NCBI GenBank assembly: GCA_945901825.1
Contig: CAMDMC010000045.1
Span: forward strand, 1 to 9,219
Length of the DNA stretch: 9,219 nucleotides
DNA from: Bordetella parapertussis
GTDB taxonomy: Bacteria; Pseudomonadota; Gammaproteobacteria; Burkholderiales; Burkholderiaceae_A
Direction of reading: 5' to 3'
In this document: piece by piece, positions 1 to 5,006 of the stretch
Layout of the letters: each line of letters opens with the position of its first letter
Position numbering within the stretch: the first letter of the stretch is position 1
Notes under the pieces: model-generated
Seen by the model: only the letters and a program-made list of their open reading frames with translations
Told to the model about the DNA's origin: nothing
Database searches by the model: none
Made by a program: the position numbers and the translations under genes

Positions 1-2943
1 AACAATCTAATTGCAACCGATCGGGCTTTTTCGCTCTCGGTGAGCGTTGAGGGTTCCATTCCTGCCTTGCGCGCAGGTGACCTTCAAATTAACGGTATCG
101 AAGTAGGTGCCTCTTATGCCAGTGACGACCTTTTGTCACCGCGCAATAACGCATCGGGAAGTGCAATATCGAAGGCCGCCGCAATCAACCGCGTGGCATC
201 AACCACTGGAATAACCATCGGCGAGTCCCAGTCCATTACCTTCTCGGGCTTACCCGCGCCCGGGGTTATTAAGGTCGCTGGCGTTGATGTAACCATTACT
301 GCGCAGGAAGATACGGTGGTGAAGGCGGCCACCAAAATTGCCCAAACGCTTCGAGCGAGTCATTTATTCGACAATGCAACGACAGGTCGTGTTGTTTCTT
401 ATGCCTCGGGTGGGTCGGTCATTAATATTGATTACCCTGTGTCTGAGGGAGATGTGGGCACGGCGGAAGTGCTTCCAGGAACCACTGGGCTCGTGGGTAT
501 AGCTGACATTACGCAGGAATACACAACGGCTGCACCGGGAACCGGTGTGTATGCCAAAGTAAATGAAAATGTGGTGACCGGGCAGGCCATGAGTGCCGAG
601 TCAGTGGTTTCAGGTGTTGTATTTATTAATGGCTTTGCATCGGCAAATATCACGACCTCACTTAACAATACGCGTGAGACACGAATGAGTGTGGCGGCTG
701 CTATTAATGCAATATCGTCGCAAACTGGCGTGAGGGCAATTGATACAGGCTTCGATACCAAGGGCATTACCTTGGTTGCCCAAGACGGTCGGAACATTGA
801 GGTTAGTTTTGAGACAAGTGCGAACCACGAGGTTTTCGGAAGTCGTGTGGGGATTCGCGAGGGGGTGCAGGCAAGCACCCTATCTTTAGAATCAAAGATC
901 AATAATCCGGTCGTCTTAACCTCATCGACCCTTGGCGATATTAGTCGAGTGGGTCTTATTGAGGGTAACTTCACAAAGAACCAGGCTGTTTACAACACCG
1001 CGCCCAGGGCTATTGTTGAACCTCCTGTTGCGCAGGCCATTGCTGTTGAAATATCCGGAGCTATTTCTGGCGGTGACACCTACTCGGTCACCATCAATGG
1101 AGTCACTGTAAGCATTGACGATGCATCAACCGATATTAACGGTGACGATATTCCTGGCGCCTCTTTTGAGGGGCTTCGGCAGGCTTTTATTGCAGCCATT
1201 AATGCTGAGCCAGAACTCGCAGGCGTTGTAACAGCAACGGCTGGTAATCGACTTGGCGAACTTGTTATTTCAGCCGATGTAGCTGGAACACCCTTTACTT
1301 ACAGCGTAAGCACAACAAGTGATGCGGCCTTAATTGAAACGCGCGTACAAGCTGCAAACCAGAGGGCTGGCTATTCTTCTCTCGGGACCGATGACTTAAA
1401 AATCAATGGCATTGAAATTCGACCTTCAGTTGCCAACGACGATAGGAAGAGTATTACCTCGGTTGCGAGCAGTGACCCTGCTTCAAGTGCGTTGGCTATT
1501 TCAGCAGCGATAAACAGCCACCAGTATGAAACGGGCGTCAGAGCACTACCCAATGGGGCAAGCACCAAAGGCATCATCACAGATACCAGTGTTCCTACTG
1601 GTTCTGGTGACATGTACACCCTGTTTGTGAATGGTGTGGCGATTGATGTTGAGTTCACCCAGAATGAGGAAGGCTATGAGCGACGAACCAAGGTTGTTCA
1701 GGCTATCAACGCTCGAACAGGTCAGCATGGCGTTACTGCGGTTGATAATGGTGAGGGTTTAAGCCTAAAAACCGACGGGCGTAACCTATCGGTCTGGTAC
1801 GACTCCAGTATTCAAGACCTTTCTGCTGCTAGCTTTGGTTTGGGTCAGTCCGATGCTGTAGCCCAGCGAATGAGGGTCACAACCAAGGACGTGGTTGATG
1901 ATGCCCGTGTTATCACGCTGAACGGTCAGGCTATTGAAGCGGGTGGTGATACGGACTCAGCTGTAAGTGCAGCCAATCTGGCGGCGGCCATTGAGACCGC
2001 AATTACAGCTGACCTCACCGCAGATCCACGGCAACTGGCAAACCTGGCGGTGGAGTACACCACTGGAGAGGACTTTTTTGAAATTGTCTCCACGGTACCA
2101 GGAGCCCCGTTTACCTTATCTGGGATCGGTGCAGCGTGGGACTCGATAACTAATGATGATGCCTATGTCGACCCTGATGTAAGCCTGGTCATTCGCACCA
2201 TCACCCCCAACGACATGGGCTCTGGTGTGGTGAGTGCCATTCCTTTCGCCGACGAGAACTCCACCTCTGCGAAAACAGCCTATGGCACGGTTCGACTGAT
2301 TGCCGATGCGGCTCTGTTGCCGCCTATTCCTTCGCCTGTGGGTGCACCGCCTTCGGATCGTGAGGCTATGCTTCGCGCCTCCACTCAGCCCTTCACCATC
2401 GAAGTAGGCGATAAAGGCTTTGGACCTCAGGGTAAGTTCAATGCTCTGGGCTTTCAGCAGGGTAGCTTCGGTGGTCGCTCAAGCGAGGCCATGGATCCAC
2501 CAAAAGTGGGTCGGCTTGCCTTTCAGGTGGGAGCCAGCGCCCAGCAGCTTATTACCATTGACCTGGAAGACTTTGGTAAGAATGGTTCCATTACCAACGA
2601 GATTACCGGTGACGTTGACTTAAATGTGAACGACCGCACCTCACGCATCAATACCCGTGCCGGTGCTGAAAAGGTTCTTGAGCTGCTTGATGTGGCCATG
2701 GACAGGGTAAACGCCACGCGCGCTCAGATGGGTGCGGTGATGAACCGACTGCAGTACGCCATGGACAACCTTAGCAATGTGTCGATGAACCAAGAGGCAT
2801 CGCGGTCACAAATTATGGATGCTGACTATGCGAAATCGTCGACAGAACTTGCCAAGGCGCAGATTATGCAGCAGGCTGCCACCGCGGTGTTAGCCCAGGC
2901 TAACATGAGCAACCAGACGGTTCTGCAGTTACTTCAGGGGTAA
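1..2943 (+). CDS. fliC: Large flagellin, C-terminal 980 residues (5' end outside window)
   Basis: Filament subunit exported by the flagellar type III apparatus. The reading frame is open from base 1, before the first possible start (GTG at 40), so the gene is truncated by the window and the conserved N-terminal D0/D1 half lies upstream. The visible part begins in the variable surface region. It holds four Flagellin_IN-type motifs (hydrophobic-INGhxh, then an AAIN helix, then TG[VI]) and two related beta-rich modules. The last ~140 residues (from about 2521) are the canonical C-terminal D1/D0 domain: RINTRAGAEKVLELLDVAMD, then the NxxDADYAKxxTELAKAQI-like helix with MDADYAKSSTELAKAQI, ending in QANMSNQTVLQLLQ. 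No cysteine occurs in the visible part. At 980 residues without its N-terminus it is about twice the size of the E. coli flagellin (about 500). Flagellin identity is secure; which flagellin paralogue it is cannot be told. Confidence 0.95.
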   Translation, partial: NNLIATDRAFSLSVSVEGSIPALRAGDLQINGIEVGASYASDDLLSPRNNASGSAISKAAAINRVASTTGITIGESQSITFSGLPAPGVIKVAGVDVTITAQEDTVVKAATKIAQTLRASHLFDNATTGRVVSYASGGSVINIDYPVSEGDVGTAEVLPGTTGLVGIADITQEYTTAAPGTGVYAKVNENVVTGQAMSAESVVSGVVFINGFASANITTSLNNTRETRMSVAAAINAISSQTGVRAIDTGFDTKGITLVAQDGRNIEVSFETSANHEVFGSRVGIREGVQASTLSLESKINNPVVLTSSTLGDISRVGLIEGNFTKNQAVYNTAPRAIVEPPVAQAIAVEISGAISGGDTYSVTINGVTVSIDDASTDINGDDIPGASFEGLRQAFIAAINAEPELAGVVTATAGNRLGELVISADVAGTPFTYSVSTTSDAALIETRVQAANQRAGYSSLGTDDLKINGIEIRPSVANDDRKSITSVASSDPASSALAISAAINSHQYETGVRALPNGASTKGIITDTSVPTGSGDMYTLFVNGVAIDVEFTQNEEGYERRTKVVQAINARTGQHGVTAVDNGEGLSLKTDGRNLSVWYDSSIQDLSAASFGLGQSDAVAQRMRVTTKDVVDDARVITLNGQAIEAGGDTDSAVSAANLAAAIETAITADLTADPRQLANLAVEYTTGEDFFEIVSTVPGAPFTLSGIGAAWDSITNDDAYVDPDVSLVIRTITPNDMGSGVVSAIPFADENSTSAKTAYGTVRLIADAALLPPIPSPVGAPPSDREAMLRASTQPFTIEVGDKGFGPQGKFNALGFQQGSFGGRSSEAMDPPKVGRLAFQVGASAQQLITIDLEDFGKNGSITNEITGDVDLNVNDRTSRINTRAGAEKVLELLDVAMDRVNATRAQMGAVMNRLQYAMDNLSNVSMNQEASRSQIMDADYAKSSTELAKAQIMQQAATAVLAQANMSNQTVLQLLQG
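76..1737 (+). repeat. Four Flagellin_IN-type (hook IN) motifs within the flagellin
   Basis: Divergent protein-level repeats lie at about 76-216 (LQINGIEV ... AAAINRVASTTGI), 616-735 (VFINGFAS ... AAAINAISSQTGV), 1390-1542 (LKINGIEI ... SAAINSHQYETGV) and 1618-1737 (LFVNGVAI ... VQAINARTGQHGV). Each has an ING/VNG strand-turn, a spacer of variable length, an Ala-rich AIN helix start and a closing TG-V/I or HGV. This pattern is known from long flagellins and hook-associated proteins, where it forms part of the variable outer domains. Copies 1 and 3 are the closest pair, sharing the DL-INGIE core and a D-A-SGS/SSA-AIS stretch. Confidence 0.75.
1042..2148 (+). repeat. Two copies of a beta-rich module inside the flagellin
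   Basis: Copy A (about 1042-1323) and copy B (about 1879-2148) share the same order of elements: a strand ending in INGVTV or LNGQAI, an acidic turn, a helix rich in Ala and Ile (AFIAAINAEP or AAAIETAITA), a strand with V-G-x-x-x-x-hh-S, and a closing VAGTPFTYSVS or VPGAPFTLSG. They are separated by IN-type motifs 3 and 4. The similarity is at protein level only. A looser third relative may sit at about 214-450 (VIKVAGVDVTIT and following). They probably form surface-exposed domains of the filament. Confidence 0.5.
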
Positions 2944-2957
2944 TCTTCGTTAGAATA

Positions 2958-3227
2958 ATGCGTATGTCTGTTTATCTACCCAAAGGCCCGCGCAAGGTTG
3001 ATACCAACTGCGCTGAACGGGCACTTGATAGGCCGCCCTGCAAGGTCTGCGCCCTTATTCGCGTTTACCTAACGTTTGCTATTCCACTTATTTTTCTGGC
3101 CTTTGCCGGTGTAGAAATTGATTGGCCCGATCTGGATATGACTGCCGTGGTTGGCTACCTGTTCTTAGCCGCCTTCTTAATTCAACTGTCATGGCGGTTC
3201 TATGTCGACTACATCAAGAAGAAATAA
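2958..3227 (+). CDS. Small two-helix membrane protein with CxxC, unrecognised
   Basis: An 89-residue protein beginning 14 nt after the flagellin stop. I do not recognise a family. The N-terminal ~32 residues are basic and carry C18 and a PPCKVC motif (C28, C31) just before the first hydrophobic helix (about 34-51). A short acidic linker (EIDWPDLD) is followed by a second helix (about 63-82) and a basic tail ending in KKK. A hairpin in the inner membrane with both ends cytoplasmic would fit the positive-inside rule. There is no good ribosome site: the nearest AGGGG lies in the flagellin stop region 17 nt away, so ATG 2958 (or ATG 2964) probably depends on translational coupling to the flagellin. 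It overlaps the next gene by 26 nt. That the gene is real is supported by its tight packing and clear membrane topology; its function is unknown. Confidence 0.65.
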   Translation: MRMSVYLPKGPRKVDTNCAERALDRPPCKVCALIRVYLTFAIPLIFLAFAGVEIDWPDLDMTAVVGYLFLAAFLIQLSWRFYVDYIKKK

Positions 3228-3543
3228 GTCGGTAGGCGACCAAGAGAAACTGCGTCTGCTTACCCAGTCGCCGCGTGGGGTCGACCTCTACCGAGAGGTT
3301 TTTTCTGAAATAAAAAAAGGCCCGAATTGCTGGGGCTGCCGGCACTTTCAAATTACCTGGGACACCCGCATGCCATACGGCTGCAGGCTAATGGGCTTTA
3401 AAACCAAAATTCTTCCAAGCATTGAGGTGCTTCGGGCCGATGGGCACTTTTGCCTTGGCTTTGAGGAAAAAGAACTGCCTCAGTCTGAGCAACCTCAGAA
3501 GCCCAAGCGGTTTAAACGCGGTGGAAGAGGCCTTATTGTTTAG
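3202..3543 (+). CDS. Small four-cysteine (CxxC) protein, function unknown
   Basis: A 113-residue soluble, basic protein with no signal peptide or membrane segment. The core, residues 40-90, has C43-WGC46-R-H48-F, then TWDTRMPYGC61, GFKTKILPS and C84-LGFE. C43, C46, C61 and C84 are spaced as in a small metal-binding fold; His48 is a possible alternative ligand. The tail is Lys/Arg/Pro-rich. From memory, short Cys proteins with the 'C-xx-C-xHF-ITW-xx-xPYGC-xx-FGFK-S' look occur in betaproteobacteria and are sometimes auto-labelled uracil-DNA glycosylase; I see no catalytic motif for that activity and would not use the label. ATG 3202 is the only start that keeps the whole frame upstream of the Cys core. 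It lies inside the preceding membrane-protein gene, which suggests coupled translation and a shared job. The end overlaps the convergent gene by 11 nt. Confidence 0.75.
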   Translation: MSTTSRRNKSVGDQEKLRLLTQSPRGVDLYREVFSEIKKGPNCWGCRHFQITWDTRMPYGCRLMGFKTKILPSIEVLRADGHFCLGFEEKELPQSEQPQKPKRFKRGGRGLIV

Positions 3544-3976
3544 TGGCCGCAACCGTGGCACTGCGGCCTGTTGGGCCAATAACGGCAATACGCTCGTTGC
3601 TTGGACCGCCAAAAAACCGCAGTTCCTGCACCGTGTGTAAATAGTGATTGACTACGAAGTGAGACTTTGGCCCGCCTGGGCAGAGCTCTGAGGCAAGAAA
3701 ACGCATTTCATGAAGGCCTGCGGGCAAGAACATGGTGGTGTGGATAAGCGCAATGGACTCTGGACCACGGGTCGCCAGTAAGGTTTCAGGACCCGAAATA
3801 GTGAAGGTGAGCCCCTCAACGGGAAGGCATACAGGGCCTTGGGGCTCGGTCCCCGCCAAGGCAGCCGTATCGGCAGCCTGAGCGAATGCCTTGACGCTCC
3901 ATATGCTTAAAACAACAATGCCAAGAGCAATAAGTGCTTTAAATTTTGTGATCTGGTCGAAGGGTTGTCGTTTCAT
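3533..3976 (-). CDS. Small secreted protein, unrecognised
   Basis: A 147-residue protein on the minus strand, the only gene here that opposes the flagellar direction. The N-terminus is a convincing Sec signal peptide: basic start (MKRQPFDQITKFK), hydrophobic core (ALIALGIVVLSIW) and a cleavage site after AFA at residue 32. The mature protein (about 115 residues) is mostly predicted beta strand and holds exactly two cysteines, C50 and C99, which could form a periplasmic disulfide. No domain is recognised. It converges on the four-cysteine gene (11-nt overlap at the stops) and diverges from the Sel1-repeat gene across 83 nt, where weak promoters can be proposed for both. ATG 3976 is preceded only by a weak TTGGA ribosome site. 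The overlapping plus-strand frames have no protein-like features. Gene is likely; function unknown. Confidence 0.65.
   Translation of the reverse strand: MKRQPFDQITKFKALIALGIVVLSIWSVKAFAQAADTAALAGTEPQGPVCLPVEGLTFTISGPETLLATRGPESIALIHTTMFLPAGLHEMRFLASELCPGGPKSHFVVNHYLHTVQELRFFGGPSNERIAVIGPTGRSATVAATKQ
3545..3568. other. Stem-loop between convergent genes
   Basis: GGCCGCA (3545-3551) and TGCGGCC (3562-3568) form a perfect 7-bp, GC-rich stem with a 10-nt loop, directly after the stop of the four-cysteine gene and inside the 3' end of the convergent gene. No T-run follows on either strand, so it is not a classic intrinsic terminator. It may still stabilise mRNA ends or assist termination of both converging transcripts. 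Confidence 0.35.
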
Positions 3977-4009
3977 GATCCAAGAGAGGTCTGAGGCTAT
4001 AGTGTGGGG

Positions 4010-4038
4010 TTGTGATCTACGGCAAACAAAAGTTTTAT
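4010..4038 (+). promoter_or_regulatory. Weak sigma-70-like promoter for the Sel1-repeat gene
   Basis: TTGTGA (4010-4015), 17 nt, TTTTAT (4033-4038): four of six matches at each hexamer with ideal spacing. The predicted start would be near 4045, leaving a very short leader before ATG 4060. No GG-N10-GC sigma-54 element is present in this gap on the plus strand. It is offered only as the best candidate in the 83-nt divergent region. Confidence 0.25.
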
Positions 4039-4041
4039 TTA
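4020..4041 (-). promoter_or_regulatory. Weak sigma-28 (FliA)-like promoter for the secreted minus-strand gene
   Basis: Read on the minus strand, TAAA (4041-4038), 14 nt, then GCCGTAGA (from 4023 downwards) resembles the FliA consensus TAAA-N15-GCCGATAA. The spacing is one base short and the second half of the -10 is poor. A sigma-70-like alternative in the same place is TTGCCG, 18 nt, TATAGC. Either would put the start about 25-40 nt before ATG 3976. Confidence 0.2.
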
Positions 4042-4059
4042 GTAGGTGTATCGGATTAA

Positions 4060-4881
4060 ATGACCATGACTAAAGACAATACCGACAGACCAGCATGGGG
4101 CTTTAACCCTGCAAGCACAAAGCCAGGAAGGACAAACCTTGTTTTGGCTTCGCTTTTGTTGGCAGTAACCTGTCTTGTGCAGGCTCAGTCGTTCAGTGGC
4201 AACACCCCTAACGACCCAACTCGGCCCTTTAGCGAACAACTGCAGGCAGGCCTTAATGCCCTTGAGCGTAAACACTACTCCACAGCGCTGCGGTCGTGGC
4301 GGGACCTTGCCAACGCAGGCGATGCCCGGGCCATGAATAATGTGGGCCTGATGTACGAGCGTGGCCTGGGAGTCACCCAAAGCTATGTGGAGGCTATGAA
4401 TTTTTATCGCAGGGCTGCTGATGCGGGGCTGCCAGAGGCCCAGTACAACCTGGGTACTTTGTATCACAACGGCTATGGAGTTGAAGTGAACAACAGCCAG
4501 GCCGTTTCCTGGTTCCGAAAGGCTGCTGCCCAGCGTCTGCCCGAGGCGCACTACATGATGGGCCTGCATCTCTGGGAGGGTAAGGGCATACGGCGCGACC
4601 CGCTGGCCGCCCTTGCGGAATTCCTAAAAGGCGCCCGCGCTGGCAATGTGAACAGCCAGTTCATGGCGGGTTATTTGTTTTTATCAGAAGAGCCCACCGG
4701 TAAACCCAATGGGGTAGCGGGCTATGCCTGGGTTGAGGTCTCTCGCCTTAATGGCTACGAGGGTGCAATTGATGTCACATCTTTTCTTGACTACCGGCTT
4801 AAGGAAGGCGAGCTAACCCTGGCAAAGGCCTTGGCTAGGCGCTGTCTCTCAAGCAAGTACGGGGACTGCCCCAAGCTTTAG
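4060..4881 (+). CDS. Secreted Sel1-repeat (SLR) protein, possibly MotX-like
   Basis: A 273-residue exported solenoid protein. After an N-region of about 26 residues there is a hydrophobic stretch (LVLASLLLAVTCLVQA), with signal peptidase I cleavage likely after VQA or AQ near residue 42; the cysteine at 38 has no proper lipobox. Residues ~55-235 form Sel1/TPR-like repeats with the usual signatures: AMNNVGLMYERGLGV, AQYNLGTLYHNGYGV, AHYMMGLHLWEGKGI and FMAGYLFLSEEPTG, each preceded by an A-xx-W/F-hinge such as AMNFYRRAADAG. The C-terminal segment (GYAWVEVSRLNG, then an amphipathic helix) ends with two cysteines, C262 and C270. Sel1 proteins scaffold other proteins; in Vibrio, MotX is a Sel1-repeat protein of the motor T ring. 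Position next to the flrC-fliE-fliF operon makes a motor role plausible, but this is inference. A terminator follows the stop. Start: ATG 4060, with TAGGTG about 11 nt upstream; ATG 4066 is an alternative. Confidence 0.85.
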   Translation: MTMTKDNTDRPAWGFNPASTKPGRTNLVLASLLLAVTCLVQAQSFSGNTPNDPTRPFSEQLQAGLNALERKHYSTALRSWRDLANAGDARAMNNVGLMYERGLGVTQSYVEAMNFYRRAADAGLPEAQYNLGTLYHNGYGVEVNNSQAVSWFRKAAAQRLPEAHYMMGLHLWEGKGIRRDPLAALAEFLKGARAGNVNSQFMAGYLFLSEEPTGKPNGVAGYAWVEVSRLNGYEGAIDVTSFLDYRLKEGELTLAKALARRCLSSKYGDCPKL

Positions 4882-4892
4882 TCTTACCTTGT

Positions 4893-4926
4893 CAGCGGCC
4901 TAAGCTTGCCGCTGTTGGTTTTTCCC
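4893..4926 (+). terminator. Intrinsic terminator after the Sel1-repeat gene
   Basis: CAGCGGC (4893-4899) pairs perfectly with GCCGCTG (4908-4914) around the 8-nt loop CTAAGCTT, followed by TTGGTTTTT. It begins 12 nt after the stop codon, separating the Sel1-repeat gene from the flrC-like operon and its own promoter. Confidence 0.75.
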
Positions 4927-4937
4927 GTCGGAAAAAC
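4918..4937. repeat. Perfect 8-bp inverted repeat upstream of the sigma-54 promoter
   Basis: GTTTTTCC (4918-4925), spacer CGTC, GGAAAAAC (4930-4937): both arms match exactly. The left arm contains the T-tract of the preceding terminator. The centre lies about 47 nt before the predicted transcription start. A CGTCG word also recurs at 4926 and 4937, 11 bp (about one helical turn) apart. It could be an operator for a flagellar regulator or a second hairpin. Confidence 0.5.
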
Positions 4938-4947
4938 GTCGCCGCTC

Positions 4948-4964
4948 TTGGCATAGCCATTGCT
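4948..4964 (+). promoter_or_regulatory. Sigma-54 (RpoN) promoter of the flrC-fliE-fliF operon
   Basis: TTGGCATAGCCATTGCT carries the invariant GG (4950-4951) and GC (4962-4963) separated by exactly 10 nt, in the context TGGCA-N6-TTGCT, close to the sigma-54 consensus. Transcription would start near 4975, about 18 nt before the ribosome site. It implies that the operon needs sigma-54 plus an activator, either a FlrA/FleQ-type master regulator or the operon's own product. Confidence 0.8.
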
Positions 4965-4992
4965 CTTACCTACACAACTTATTTGTCTTCGT

Positions 4993-4999
4993 AGGGGAG
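4993..4999 (+). promoter_or_regulatory. Strong ribosome binding site deciding the GTG start at 5007
   Basis: AGGGGAG ends 7 nt before GTG 5007. It is the best Shine-Dalgarno match in the window and supports the GTG rather than any downstream start for the sigma-54 activator. Confidence 0.75.
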
Positions 5000-5006
5000 C
5001 CTATCT

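Noticed and set aside
40..42. GTG as the start of the flagellin
   Set aside because: The frame is open back to base 1, there is no Shine-Dalgarno sequence, and the flagellin N-terminal domain would be missing; the gene must start upstream.
432..974. Long minus-strand open frame (180 codons) inside the flagellin gene
   Set aside because: It lies wholly antisense to an obvious flagellin coding region and has no recognisable domain or ribosome site; it is a shadow of the codon use.
3422..3640. Plus-strand open frame overlapping the four-cysteine gene and the secreted orphan
   Set aside because: It has no ribosome site and its product is not protein-like. Both overlapping genes explain the region better.
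4001..4025. GGGG ... GGC in the divergent gap as a sigma-54 promoter
   Set aside because: No GG has a GC exactly 10 nt further on; the spacing is wrong in each register.
4135..4185. Lipoprotein signal at the cysteine (residue 38) of the Sel1-repeat protein
   Set aside because: The residues before the Cys are A-V-T rather than a lipobox, and a signal peptidase I site follows at VQA.
4039..4569. Minus-strand open frame of 176 codons opposite the Sel1-repeat gene
   Set aside because: It is antisense to a well-supported signal peptide plus repeat protein. Its own product has no coherent features.
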